Made by a program: the position numbers and the translations under genes
Notes under the pieces: model-generated
Databases searched by the model: none
Seen by the model: only the letters and a program-made list of their open reading frames with translations
What the model was told of the DNA's origin: nothing
Assembly: GCF_030913635.1 (NCBI RefSeq)
Contig: NZ_CP133188.1
Span: 1,054,001-1,118,000 of the forward strand
DNA: 64,000 nt
Reading direction: 5' to 3'
DNA from: Sedimentibacter sp. MB35-C1
Lineage (GTDB): Bacteria > Bacillota > Clostridia > Tissierellales > Sedimentibacteraceae
Part shown: piece by piece, positions 45,876 through 55,002 of the stretch
How positions within the stretch are numbered: the stretch's first letter is position 1
Layout: each line of letters begins with the position of its first letter

Positions 45876-46691
45876 TTACGTTTGGAGTTCCAACGGTATT
45901 TGAATTTCGGTCAGGTACTTTGCTGGATTACTCTCATTCCACGATCCTCTATGCACAATTTGCCGCATGGGGTTGGACATTCGATATTTACTATTTTTTT
46001 GCAACCATTCAGCAAAAGCAATATACGCTCCTTTGATATTTGAAAAATCACCATATACCATTGTGCAAGCCATAACAGGTACTGGCTCGATAATATGGAA
46101 GGAAAACGGGGCAATATTTTTGCATAGCTTACTTACAGGGACGCATAACTCAATATCCACATTTTGTTCCTTATACTCTGTGTCATGATAAACAGAAAAA
46201 GTATGATTGGACATTACTATTTTCTGCTCTTTGGCAAAAGCAGAAAGTTCATTCCATAAATCGCCCTCGGAGTAGTATGTAGGAACAATTCTGCGTAAAG
46301 AAAGCACTTGATACTCTGGTATTGATTTAATGGAAATGTTGTAATGAAGTTCTCCTTTGTTTCCTTGTATTTCGCTTTTAGCAATCGCAATTTTCCGTAG
46401 TTTTTCCTGCTCATTTTGTATAGTATCCATAATTTCTAATCGCTTTTGGTCAAGGGTTTCAAGAAGTAAACAATCATCCATTTCAAGTGCAAGCGCAATT
46501 TCAGGAACACTAAAACCGCTGTCACGCAAATACAATATTCTGTTTAGACGGGGTATTTGAGTTACAGAGTACATTCGGTGTCCCGTCCATTTATCGACTT
46601 CTGCCGGTTTCAACAGCCCCGCTTCATCATAATATCGAAGCATACGAATAGATACTTGCGTTAGCTTTGAAAACTCACCTATTCTAAACAT
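45876..46691 (-). CDS. MerR family regulator with GyrI-like effector domain
   Basis: This 271-residue protein has an N-terminal MerR winged helix (IGEFSKLTQVSIRMLRYYDEAGLLKPAEVD), a coiled-coil dimer helix around 75-115, and a C-terminal GyrI/BltR-like domain that binds hydrophobic or cationic compounds. It probably controls the methyltransferase/acetyltransferase operon through the palindrome at 45818-45832. Its own promoter is likely TTGAAG-16-TATAAT just upstream (46739-46712). Confidence 0.9.
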   Translation of the reverse strand: MFRIGEFSKLTQVSIRMLRYYDEAGLLKPAEVDKWTGHRMYSVTQIPRLNRILYLRDSGFSVPEIALALEMDDCLLLETLDQKRLEIMDTIQNEQEKLRKIAIAKSEIQGNKGELHYNISIKSIPEYQVLSLRRIVPTYYSEGDLWNELSAFAKEQKIVMSNHTFSVYHDTEYKEQNVDIELCVPVSKLCKNIAPFSFHIIEPVPVMACTMVYGDFSNIKGAYIAFAEWLQKNSKYRMSNPMRQIVHRGSWNESNPAKYLTEIQIPLELQT

Positions 46692-46858
46692 TTTATCACC
46701 ACCTATATATAATTATACTGGAAATTTTTTATACTTCAACCCGATTTTGCATGTCTAATAATCAATAATAATATGCGCTATTACTATCAATACTATGATG
46801 CGTGTAATCATATCCAAGACACGCAGGTGAACGGTAAAATGTAATAGGGTGAAATATT

Positions 46859-46945
46859 ATGAAGAAAGCAAAAGAAAAGTTTGATTTTAAGGCTTTCGGA
46901 CTGGCAATAGAAGAGGCACGAAAGGCAAAGGGATATTCAAGAATT
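46859..46945 (+). pseudogene. 5' fragment of an Xre-type element regulator
   Basis: The first 28 or so residues (MKKAKEKFDFKAFGLAIEEA then RKAKGYSR) match the start of helix-turn-helix regulators of Tn916-type elements. The similarity ends at about 46945. The rest of this frame is antisense to the lipoprotein fragment, so the 102-codon ORF is a chimera made by a deletion. Confidence 0.65.
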
Positions 46946-46953
46946 TTACGGTT

Positions 46954-47133
46954 TCATCTATTGTATAAATCTAAAAATACGACTTCATCATCAAATATTT
47001 TTAATACTTCTTGGGTTTCTTCTGAAAATTTGCTGGGCATGATTATCATTCCATTATGGTTGTCATCGGTGTTGTTGCAAGCTGATAATACGATTGATGT
47101 TACTAAAATTAATGAAAGTATTGCTTTTTTCAT
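46954..47133 (-). pseudogene. 5' fragment of a small lipoprotein gene
   Basis: On the minus strand a GGAGGG site precedes ATG at 47133. The 59 residues begin with a clear lipoprotein signal (MKKAILSLILVTSIVLSACN) and stop at the junction with the Xre fragment. The gene is downstream of blaR1/blaI on the same strand and was probably cut by the same deletion that truncated the Xre gene. A naturally short lipoprotein cannot be excluded. Confidence 0.55.
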
Positions 47134-47353
47134 TGCACCCTCCAATCGTTGTAAAATTAGGATTTGATATTATGCTTATTCTACTAAACCATCTATTTAT
47201 TTCCTGTATTTTTTATTATTGTATCATGCAAAGAAAATGATGTAAACAAAACGCTTTATTTATACAAATATTACTTTCTTTACAGAATGTTCGAACGATA
47301 TGTGTTCAATATGTTTTGGCTTAACATATGAGATCGAAATGTCATTCGATCTA

Positions 47354-49000
47354 TCAGTTCACTTGCTGCTGTTTTATTTGTTCTGTTTGTTCCAATACTT
47401 TTTGAGATATGTCCTTAATCACTTTTTCAAGGCCCTCACGAGTCTCAGTTCTTGCAAAATAGTTTTCACCTAAAAATGCTGAAGCTGTACCATTTGCTAA
47501 CTGGAATGTATTTGAATTTACCCCATCATTAAAGACAAATTGTATTATCTCTGCATTCTCAATTAAAGAAAACATAACAACAGCATTTTGAGTAAATATA
47601 TGTTGATGTAATGACCCAGAATAGAAGTTGCGAGTTTCTGTATCAGTTTTTAAGTGTACGGTGATTGTATATGGGTGTCCTTCTGTGTATAACTCAAATT
47701 CATCATAAATAATATTTTCTGGAAAAATAAGCGACGAAATAATGTTTCCAACAGCTGAGTTATCTCCGATGTATTTGGTGCGATTTTCCCATAAAGTGTT
47801 TACATCGTAGGCTTTTTCTTTACTGACGAAAGGTATGAAGTAACCAGTGTAATCCTCTAAATAGATAGTATTTTTCTTTTCTGGGTCTTGATAAATAGGA
47901 TTTCCTGCATATTTTGCATCTAAGCCAATCGCTTGAAAATTACTATTAAACTCTTTGTTAAATCCGTGAAGAACACTATCAAGAATGCCTATTTCAAAAG
48001 CATTATATGGTAATTCCATTATGTTTTCACCGCTTTCATAATAAATGGTTTCATTAATTCGTATTTTAGCCTTAAGAGGGTTGCTCACAAGTCCCACAGT
48101 TACACAAATAATAGCTAATACTGTCACTAAAATTATCCAAAAGGTTGGTTTTTTGTAGTTTAGCACATTCTTTATTCTGCCTTTTGTATCCCCCTCGCCA
48201 AAGGCAAGAGGTGTGCCATAAATCATGTGTCTGCCTGTTGCAAGGGAAAGGAGCGAATTTGAATAATCTTTTTTTACATCATTGCCTAGCTTTTTGATAA
48301 CGGCTTCATCACAGGACATTTCCATATCCTTAGCACTTAGAAAAAATGCAACCCAAACCAGCGGATTAAACCAATGGACGCATAACACCAAAAAGCTGAT
48401 AATCTTAATAACGTGGTCAAAACGCCTGATATGGGTTTGCTCATGAAGCAGGATATATTCTTTTTCTTTTGCAGTAAGGTCTGCTGGCAGATAGATTTTA
48501 GGAGAAAATATGCCCAAAACAAAGGCGGTTTTTAAACCGTCGAAAATATAAATATTATTTAAACTATGTACGGCGCGTTTGAGTTTGCTTTTTAGTTTTA
48601 AAAGTGAAACTATGCTGTAAGCGAGTAGTACCATAATTCCGAGCAGCCAAACAAATGTAAAGATACTTTGTAGCGCGGGCGCAGAATTAACCGCATGAAT
48701 ATTTTCTATAACAGTGCCGTCAGGAATATTTGCAGGCGTTTCAATTATAGATGAAAAAGTGGTAAATTCATCTGAAAATGGGCGAAAGTTCTCCATTGTT
48801 CTACCGGTTAATGAAAAAATGCTCAATACGCTTTCAAAAGAATATGGGCAGATTAGTCGAAATAAAACTACACTCCACAAAGCGTAAGAAAAAATTTTCG
48901 GCGATTTCTTGAGGAATAACCGTGCAAGTAGTACAAATAGAATTACGTAACTTGCTGTAAAACTCATGTTCAGTGCTGATGAAAATAAATTATCTATCAT
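47354..49000 (-). CDS. blaR1: BlaR1/MecR1-type M56 sensor metalloprotease
   Basis: This 548-residue membrane protein has N-terminal helices and a cytoplasmic zinc protease domain with HEQTHIRR (HExxH type) and the MEMSCDEAVIKKLG motif. A further membrane helix near residue 300 and an extracellular C-terminal domain of about 240 residues follow. The C-terminal domain is not an obvious penicillin-binding sensor, so the signal may not be a beta-lactam. It lies 2 bp behind the BlaI gene. No beta-lactamase gene is nearby. Confidence 0.88.
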   Translation of the reverse strand: MIDNLFSSALNMSFTASYVILFVLLARLFLKKSPKIFSYALWSVVLFRLICPYSFESVLSIFSLTGRTMENFRPFSDEFTTFSSIIETPANIPDGTVIENIHAVNSAPALQSIFTFVWLLGIMVLLAYSIVSLLKLKSKLKRAVHSLNNIYIFDGLKTAFVLGIFSPKIYLPADLTAKEKEYILLHEQTHIRRFDHVIKIISFLVLCVHWFNPLVWVAFFLSAKDMEMSCDEAVIKKLGNDVKKDYSNSLLSLATGRHMIYGTPLAFGEGDTKGRIKNVLNYKKPTFWIILVTVLAIICVTVGLVSNPLKAKIRINETIYYESGENIMELPYNAFEIGILDSVLHGFNKEFNSNFQAIGLDAKYAGNPIYQDPEKKNTIYLEDYTGYFIPFVSKEKAYDVNTLWENRTKYIGDNSAVGNIISSLIFPENIIYDEFELYTEGHPYTITVHLKTDTETRNFYSGSLHQHIFTQNAVVMFSLIENAEIIQFVFNDGVNSNTFQLANGTASAFLGENYFARTETREGLEKVIKDISQKVLEQTEQIKQQQVN

Positions 49001-49002
49001 AA

Positions 49003-49359
49003 CTATTCCTCCTTATGTTCATTTATTAGTTTTTGTAATTCAGCAATGTCCTTATCGCTTAGCTTGTTTCTGCGAGTAAATGCAGCTAAAAATTTTGGCA
49101 ATGAACCTCCAAAATTTTCTGCTACCAGTTCTTTCCCCTGAGTTGCTCCAAAATCCTCTTTGCTCATCAAAGCCACAACTGTACCATTCTGATTTTCAAA
49201 AATACCTTTTTCACAGAGTCCTTTGAGCATAGTATATGTAGTAGTGCGTTTCCAACCCAGTTTTTTCTCGCAAATTTCTGTTAAAGCACGAGATCCGATG
49301 GGTTGATGCTCCCAAATAATATCAGCAAAAACTTTTTGTTTTTTTCCTAGTTTATCCAT
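49003..49359 (-). CDS. blaI: BlaI/MecI/CopY family repressor
   Basis: This 118-residue winged-helix repressor has VFADIIWEHQPIGSRALTEIC, then KLGWKRTTTYTMLKGLCEKGIF, and a dimerising C-terminus. In known systems the M56 protease inactivates BlaI when a cell-wall signal is present. It is translated just before blaR1 and probably controls its own promoter through the repeats at 49383-49420. Confidence 0.93.
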   Translation of the reverse strand: MDKLGKKQKVFADIIWEHQPIGSRALTEICEKKLGWKRTTTYTMLKGLCEKGIFENQNGTVVALMSKEDFGATQGKELVAENFGGSLPKFLAAFTRRNKLSDKDIAELQKLINEHKEE

Positions 49360-49382
49360 AAGAAAACCTCCTGTCGTATTTC

Positions 49383-49432
49383 ATTAGACTGTAATATGTT
49401 ATTAGTCTACTCTGATTAGACAAAATTGTCAA
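49383..49432 (-). promoter_or_regulatory. blaI-blaR1 promoter with overlapping operator repeats
   Basis: On the minus strand TTGACA (49432-49427) and TAGACT (49409-49404) are 17 bp apart. TAGACT (49385-49390) and AGTCTA (49404-49409) form an inverted repeat over the -10 and start site, and a third TTAGAC half-site lies at about 49415-49420. This is where a BlaI-type autorepressor would bind. Confidence 0.65.
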
Positions 49433-49592
49433 ATCTTTTGTTATAAATGAAATTAACAAAAAAGGATACAAATACTCTTTAAATTAGAAATTTTATTTTA
49501 ATTTATAATAATATTATATTGACAATGTAATATTATCATAATATAATACATTTAAACAAATAAACACTAAAAAATTATATCGAGGTAATCAG

Positions 49593-50888
49593 ATGAATGA
49601 AAAGCAAAGGAAATTGTATGCTATTTTAAGAAAAGAAGTAACACCGGCTCTTGGATGTACTGGTCCTACGGCTGTTTCTTATGTAGCCGCAGAGGCAGCG
49701 ACTGCCGTTGGAGGTAATCCTCTGAAGGTGGAAATTAAAGTAGACCGGCATATAGGAACAAAAAATAGCGATGTTGGTATTCCTGGTACAAGTGTTGTAG
49801 GACTAAAAATGGCGGCTTCTCTGGGAGCGCTTGCAGGGGATGCAAAAGCAGGTTTAAATGTTTTACATAAAGTGACAAATGAGGATGAACAAAAAGCACT
49901 GGCTTTTTCTAAGGAAGGTAATGTAAAAGTTATACCTGATTTGGAAACGGATATTCTTGGACTTTATATGGATTGTATAGTTACAACAGACAAAGGCACT
50001 GGACGAGCTATTGTTTTAAAAACGCATAATAATTTAGTTTATCGTGAGGCAAACGGTGTCAAACAGGTTAATATTCCATTTGATCGCATTAATTCAATGA
50101 ATGAAACAAAAGATGTAATGGCTCATTATCAGATAGCTGATTTTTATGAACTTGCTACCAAAACGCCTATAGAAGATTTAGAATTTATAAAAGAAGCTAT
50201 AAAACTTAATAAAGCATTAGCTAATGCTTGCCTTTCAGGCCAAGCAAAAGGTGCAGGTTTTGGTATATCAATGCAAAAACGTGCGGGAGGTGATATGATA
50301 AAAAGGGCTCAGGCAATTACAGCAGCTGGTGCCGAAACAAGAATGATTGGCTATCCATTGCCTGCAATGAGCTGTGCAACAAGCGGTAATGTGGGAATTA
50401 CAGCTTCACTTCCTTTAATCAGCATGGCGGAAGACATGAATTGTTCTGAGGAACAGCTGCTTCGTGCATTGGCTATGAGCTTTCTGATGACGATTTGTGT
50501 CAAGAATCGTATCGGACGCGTATCTTCCATGTGTGCGTGTGTTACAGCAGCATCTCAGGGAATAGCAGCCGGAGCAGCTATGCTGTTGGGAGGAGATTTG
50601 GCATGTATAAACAAAGCTATTAATAATACCATTGTAAACATTTTTGGTGTTGTTTGTGATGGCGCGCGTTTGGCTTGTGCATTGAAACTTGCCTCTGCTG
50701 CTGGCATAGCATTGGAATGTGCAATGATGGCATATGATGGAGTTGAAACACCTTTAAATGAGGGCGTTATTGGAAGCACTGCTGACATGTCTCTGAATTT
50801 TATGGGAAAATTTGCTCAGACGGGCATGGCTGGTTCTGACTTAGCGCTGTGTAAGGCGCTTTATGAAAAACAATTAGAGCAGGAGTAA
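49593..50888 (+). CDS. CyuA/YhaM-like Fe-S L-serine ammonia-lyase or L-cysteine desulfidase
   Basis: This 431-residue protein of the UPF0597/serine-dehydratase-alpha group has EVTPALGCTGPTAVSY at the N-terminus, then PLPAMSCATSGNVGI, CVKNRIGRVSSMCACVTAASQG and VCDGARLACALKLA. The conserved cysteines can hold a [4Fe-4S] cluster. Relatives desulfurate cysteine or deaminate serine. It precedes TRAP permease genes in a likely operon, so its substrate is probably the imported compound. Confidence 0.85.
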   Translation: MNEKQRKLYAILRKEVTPALGCTGPTAVSYVAAEAATAVGGNPLKVEIKVDRHIGTKNSDVGIPGTSVVGLKMAASLGALAGDAKAGLNVLHKVTNEDEQKALAFSKEGNVKVIPDLETDILGLYMDCIVTTDKGTGRAIVLKTHNNLVYREANGVKQVNIPFDRINSMNETKDVMAHYQIADFYELATKTPIEDLEFIKEAIKLNKALANACLSGQAKGAGFGISMQKRAGGDMIKRAQAITAAGAETRMIGYPLPAMSCATSGNVGITASLPLISMAEDMNCSEEQLLRALAMSFLMTICVKNRIGRVSSMCACVTAASQGIAAGAAMLLGGDLACINKAINNTIVNIFGVVCDGARLACALKLASAAGIALECAMMAYDGVETPLNEGVIGSTADMSLNFMGKFAQTGMAGSDLALCKALYEKQLEQE

Positions 50889-50943
50889 ACTTCTATCACG
50901 CTAAATAATATTTATGGCTTTATTGAATGGAGAGGAGGACAAG

Positions 50944-51480
50944 ATGGAATATTATAAGAGTATTAAAACGCCTGCACTAAGAAGGATTTATCGAGTGATT
51001 ATCGCTGTGCAAAGATTTATATGCTATATCTGTGCTATAGCGCTTCCGCTTATCATTACCTATCAGGTAATTCTACGCTATATTCTTAAGGCACCGTTAA
51101 TGGGAATTGAGGAATTATTAACATTTTTCATTATTTGGCTTTATATGATGGGGGGATCTGTTGCATCAGAAAAACGTAGTCACATAGAGTGTGGTATTTT
51201 AACGCTTTATATAAAAAAGGAAAAAACAATGAAAATATTCAAACTATTTAAAGCGCTTTTTTCTTTTATTATATGTGCATGGTTGACACGTTGGGCATTT
51301 TGGTTTTTTCAGTATTCGTTTAAACTATGGAAGACAAGTGACATTTTAAGAATACCGATGTTTTTAGGCGAAAGTTCCATGTTTATCGGCCTCATATTTA
51401 TGCTGTTTTTTGCAACAGTTGAAATGATTGATTATATTAGAGATCTAATAATATTTTTACAGGAGGGGAAAAGGTTATGA
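50944..51480 (+). CDS. TRAP transporter small permease (DctQ)
   Basis: The product of about 178 residues has four membrane helices and the DctQ pattern: ALPLIITYQVILRYILKAPLMGIEELLTFFIIWLYMMGG and SHIECGIL. The start at 50944 follows GAGAGGAGG; the ATG at 50914 is upstream of that site. It overlaps the DctM gene by 4 bp. TRAP systems import organic acids or amino acids with Na+ or H+. Confidence 0.9.
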   Translation: MEYYKSIKTPALRRIYRVIIAVQRFICYICAIALPLIITYQVILRYILKAPLMGIEELLTFFIIWLYMMGGSVASEKRSHIECGILTLYIKKEKTMKIFKLFKALFSFIICAWLTRWAFWFFQYSFKLWKTSDILRIPMFLGESSMFIGLIFMLFFATVEMIDYIRDLIIFLQEGKRL

Positions 51481-52784
51481 GTACATTAACTATTGTGGGG
51501 CTAGATGTTGTTTTGTTGGTAATGCTTCTAATGCTTAGTATTCCGTTACCTTATTGCTTTGCTGGTGCTTTGTTTTTTATGAGTATTTTTGGCAATGTAT
51601 CAATGAAAAGCATGATGCTGTGGGCCTATTCGCAGTCTGTAGGAACTGTTTTGCTGGCAAGTCCGTTGTTTATTCTTGCAGGTACATATATGGGAGGCAG
51701 CGGTGTAGCAAAAAAGCTATTAGATCTTTGCGATGCTTTTATAGGGCGTATTAAAGGCGGAATGGGAGTTGTAAGTGTTATTACATGTGCTGTAATTGGT
51801 GCAATTTCTGGGAGTGGTTTTACAGGCGTTGCAGCTACTGGGCCTATTATGATTCCTAGAATGGTGGAACAAGGGTATCCAAATGGCTTTGCGACTTCAT
51901 TGGTGACGGTGTCTTCTGTGCTTGGTCTATTAATTCCACCCAGCGCTATTATGATTATTTACGGCTGGATAACAGAAACTTCGATTCTTGCTTGCTTTTT
52001 AGCTACTGTAGGTCCAGGTATTTTAGTTATGTTGTTATTTTGTTTGATTAACCTTATAGAATGCAGGAAGTTTGATTTAAAACTAATGCCTCCAATGTCT
52101 TTTGCAGAAAAAATGGAAGTAACAGGAAAAAGAGCTGTGTCTGCAATTCCTGCTCTGATGATGCCAATTATAATTTTGGGAGGAATCTATTGCGGTGTAT
52201 TCACGCCTACTGAAGCTGCAGCTGTTGCAGCAATATATAGCATACCTGTGGGAATTTTTATTTATAAGGCAATGAAGTTAAAGGATATTAAACAAATGAC
52301 TTTTGATTCTATTTGCTCTATTGGATCAATAATGGTAATGATAATATTTTGTCTTATGCTAAGTCAAACGTTTGTCATGCTTCAAGTTCCTCAAGCACTG
52401 ATTAAAATTATATTCAGCATTACCACAAATAAGGTAGTAATTTTGATTCTTATGAATATATTTTTATTTTTAGTTGGCATGATTGTAAACGATTCTACAG
52501 GTATGTTACTTTGTGCTCCATTGTTGTTGCCATTGGTCCAGCAACTTGGCATTTCTCCAATTCACTTTGCTGCAATTATGGGTGTGAATTTGGCCATGGG
52601 TGGTATAACACCTCCATATGCCAGCATCCTTTACTTAGGCATGCGTATAGGCAAATGTGAATTCAAGGATATTATTGGTCCAACAATGAAGTTATTGATA
52701 TTTGGGTATGTTCCAGTTGTATTTTTGACTTCTTTTTACCCTGATTTATCACTGTTTCTTCCAAAACTTTTTGGATTTATATAA
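51477..52784 (+). CDS. TRAP transporter large permease (DctM)
   Basis: The 435-residue protein has about twelve helices and family motifs: SPLFILAGTYMGGSGVAKKL, GAISGSGFTGVAATGPIMIPRM, LGLLIPPSAIMIIYG, FTPTEAAAVAAIY, and GMIVNDSTGMLLCAPLL. It forms the translocation channel with DctQ. It is followed by an ornithine-cyclodeaminase-type gene before the binding-protein gene. Confidence 0.94.
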   Translation: MSTLTIVGLDVVLLVMLLMLSIPLPYCFAGALFFMSIFGNVSMKSMMLWAYSQSVGTVLLASPLFILAGTYMGGSGVAKKLLDLCDAFIGRIKGGMGVVSVITCAVIGAISGSGFTGVAATGPIMIPRMVEQGYPNGFATSLVTVSSVLGLLIPPSAIMIIYGWITETSILACFLATVGPGILVMLLFCLINLIECRKFDLKLMPPMSFAEKMEVTGKRAVSAIPALMMPIIILGGIYCGVFTPTEAAAVAAIYSIPVGIFIYKAMKLKDIKQMTFDSICSIGSIMVMIIFCLMLSQTFVMLQVPQALIKIIFSITTNKVVILILMNIFLFLVGMIVNDSTGMLLCAPLLLPLVQQLGISPIHFAAIMGVNLAMGGITPPYASILYLGMRIGKCEFKDIIGPTMKLLIFGYVPVVFLTSFYPDLSLFLPKLFGFI

Positions 52785-52825
52785 TTCCTATACATGGAAT
52801 TTAAAAAATATAAAGGAGATAAGAT

Positions 52826-53824
52826 ATGACAAAAATATTTGCTATCGATGATGTTAAACGCCTTATCACCATGGATGATGTTGTCCAAAGTGTGGAAAAG
52901 ACTTTTTGTGGGCTGGCTGATGGCACAGTAATTAATCCCACAAAAGTTACGCTGGATTTGGGTGAATCTGCCCCTTATCCTCCGTATGAAGGATTCTTTA
53001 ATGCAATGCCTGCTTATATTGGATATCAAGACATAGCAGGTATCAAATGGGTGGGAGGAATTTCAGGCGAAAGAAAAAAAGCTGGATTTCCCTTCATATG
53101 TGGAATTATTGTTTTAGCAGATCCGCGATTAGGAAAATTTTTAGCTGTTTTGGACGGAGCATATATTACGGATTTACGTACTGGGGCTCAGACAGCTGTA
53201 GCGCTAAAATACATTTTTACAGATAAAAAGAAATTAAAAATAGGTATTTATGGTGCCGGCATGCAAGCGCGTACTCAAACATTAGCTATTTCTAAATGCT
53301 TTGATATTGAAGAACTTCGAGTTTACGATGTAAATCCGATAGCGTCGGAAAAGTTTAAATCAGAAATGCAGGAAGTTGTAAATGGTAAAATTATTATTTG
53401 TAAGGAGCCGGTAGATGCTTGTTGTGGAGATGCTGTGATTTGTGTAACTCAGTCAAAGAAACGAATTATTAAAGCAGATTGGGTAAAGCCTGGAACTGTC
53501 ATATTTCCGATGGGGTCCTATCAAGAAATTGAAAACGAAGTTATTGAAAAGTCTGATATGATTATTGTTGACCATATCGGACAGGCTTTACACCGCGGGG
53601 CATTAAAGGATTTAAGCCAGCAAGGAAAGATTACGGAAAAAGATATTACAACTACAATTGGAGAACTGGCTAATGGTTCTGTTAGTCTTGGCGATATAAG
53701 TGATAAACGAATGATTTGTATTCCTATTGGTACAGGTGCTATGGATGTTGCGGTTGCAGGTATTTTCTATGAGAGAGCCATTGCTCAGGGATTGGGTGTT
53801 GACTTTGATATTACAGGTGAATAA
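52826..53824 (+). CDS. Ornithine cyclodeaminase/mu-crystallin family enzyme
   Basis: This 332-residue NAD(P)-dependent protein has GIKWVGGISGERKKAGFP, DGAYITDLRTGAQTAVALKY, a Rossmann motif KIGIYGAGMQARTQTLA, and GSYQEIENEVIEKSD. Members include ornithine cyclodeaminase, alanine dehydrogenase and ketimine reductases. The exact reaction cannot be assigned. Its insertion inside a TRAP operon, next to amino acid deaminases, suggests reduction or oxidation of an imino or amino acid derived from the imported compound. Confidence 0.88.
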   Translation: MTKIFAIDDVKRLITMDDVVQSVEKTFCGLADGTVINPTKVTLDLGESAPYPPYEGFFNAMPAYIGYQDIAGIKWVGGISGERKKAGFPFICGIIVLADPRLGKFLAVLDGAYITDLRTGAQTAVALKYIFTDKKKLKIGIYGAGMQARTQTLAISKCFDIEELRVYDVNPIASEKFKSEMQEVVNGKIIICKEPVDACCGDAVICVTQSKKRIIKADWVKPGTVIFPMGSYQEIENEVIEKSDMIIVDHIGQALHRGALKDLSQQGKITEKDITTTIGELANGSVSLGDISDKRMICIPIGTGAMDVAVAGIFYERAIAQGLGVDFDITGE

Positions 53825-53848
53825 TCCTAAAAATTGGAGGAATGAATA

Positions 53849-54871
53849 ATGAAAAAGTTTTTTGCTTTACTTATTGTATTAGTTATGTTAGTATCTTTGG
53901 TTGCCTGTGGAGGCAGCAATGAAGTTGTAGAACAGAATGAAGAACAGACAGTTAAATTATCTTTGGCACATATTAGACCAGTAGGTTCTTCAGCGGATTT
54001 GGCAATAAAGGCTTTTGCTGAAGAAGCTACAGAACTTTCCGGAGGTACCTTGGAGTTTGAAATTTATCCTGCTAGCCAGCTAGGCGATTATACAACTGTC
54101 CAAGAACGAGTTGGCATAGGCGATGTTGATATGCAAATTGCCAGTCTTGGTAGTAATATGGATAAAGTTTTCGCTATGTCTAATGCTGCATATCTTTGCA
54201 GCACTTGGGATGAGGCTAAAAAAATGTTTTCGGAAGGAAGTTCTTTGATTGAAATTTATAAAGAAAAATTAGCTGAATATAATATGACTTATTTGGCAGC
54301 ATACCCGCTATATTTTGGAGGTATTGCATTGAATGTGGATCCTGTTGACCCAACTAATCCGCAAGCGCATTCAGGCATTAAGATTAGGGTGCCATCTATG
54401 ACTACTTTTGAAAAGACTGCAACAACACTTGGGTACTTGGCAACTCCGTTACCATCTTCTGAAATGTTTACTTCAGTCCAGACTGGTGTAGTAGATGGGG
54501 CTATTGGAGCGGGCGCTGAAATGTATTATGGAAATCTATCTGGTTTGGTAAAATACTATCTCCCTATTAATGATCACTTTGAACAATGGTATATGTATAT
54601 CAATACGGATAAATGGAATAGCTTAAGTGATAATCAATGTAATGCAATTCAAACTGCTGCAAATAATATGCAGGAAGCAAGATGGAAAGTTGCAGAAGCT
54701 GAAACTTCTGAGTATGAACAAAAGCTGCGAGATAGCGGCACCGTTGTTGTAGAATATACAGATGAACAATTGAGTGAATTTGCACATATTGTACGTGAGG
54801 CTGTTTGGCCTGTGATTGCAGAGGAATATGGCTCTGAATATTTTGAATCTGTTGTAGATAGTATAAAGTAA
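53849..54871 (+). CDS. TRAP transporter solute-binding lipoprotein (DctP)
   Basis: This 340-residue protein starts with a lipoprotein signal ending in SLVACGGS. DctP features follow: LSLAHIRPVGSSADLAIKAFAEE, GTLEFEIYPASQLGDYTTVQERV, GIKIRVPSMTTFEKTATTLG and VQTGVVDGAIGAGAEMYYGNL. The conserved Arg in KIRVPS normally pairs with a ligand carboxylate, so the ligand is probably an acid or amino acid. A GGAGG site supports the start. Confidence 0.92.
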   Translation: MKKFFALLIVLVMLVSLVACGGSNEVVEQNEEQTVKLSLAHIRPVGSSADLAIKAFAEEATELSGGTLEFEIYPASQLGDYTTVQERVGIGDVDMQIASLGSNMDKVFAMSNAAYLCSTWDEAKKMFSEGSSLIEIYKEKLAEYNMTYLAAYPLYFGGIALNVDPVDPTNPQAHSGIKIRVPSMTTFEKTATTLGYLATPLPSSEMFTSVQTGVVDGAIGAGAEMYYGNLSGLVKYYLPINDHFEQWYMYINTDKWNSLSDNQCNAIQTAANNMQEARWKVAEAETSEYEQKLRDSGTVVVEYTDEQLSEFAHIVREAVWPVIAEEYGSEYFESVVDSIK

Positions 54872-54888
54872 ATTTATTAAGTGTACAA

Positions 54889-54920
54889 AAAAGCCGCATA
54901 ATTAAGCGGCTTTCTTGTCT
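54889..54920 (+). terminator. Terminator after the TRAP operon
   Basis: AAAGCCGC pairs with GCGGCTTT (54906-54913) around an 8-nt loop, with a T-rich tail. Confidence 0.75.
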
Positions 54921-55002
54921 TTTGATTTAGTTGCTTGTATATGCTAGTTTTTTGAATTTTCACAAGGCATTATAGAGTTACGTTAAATTAAGGAGGATAT
55001 AT

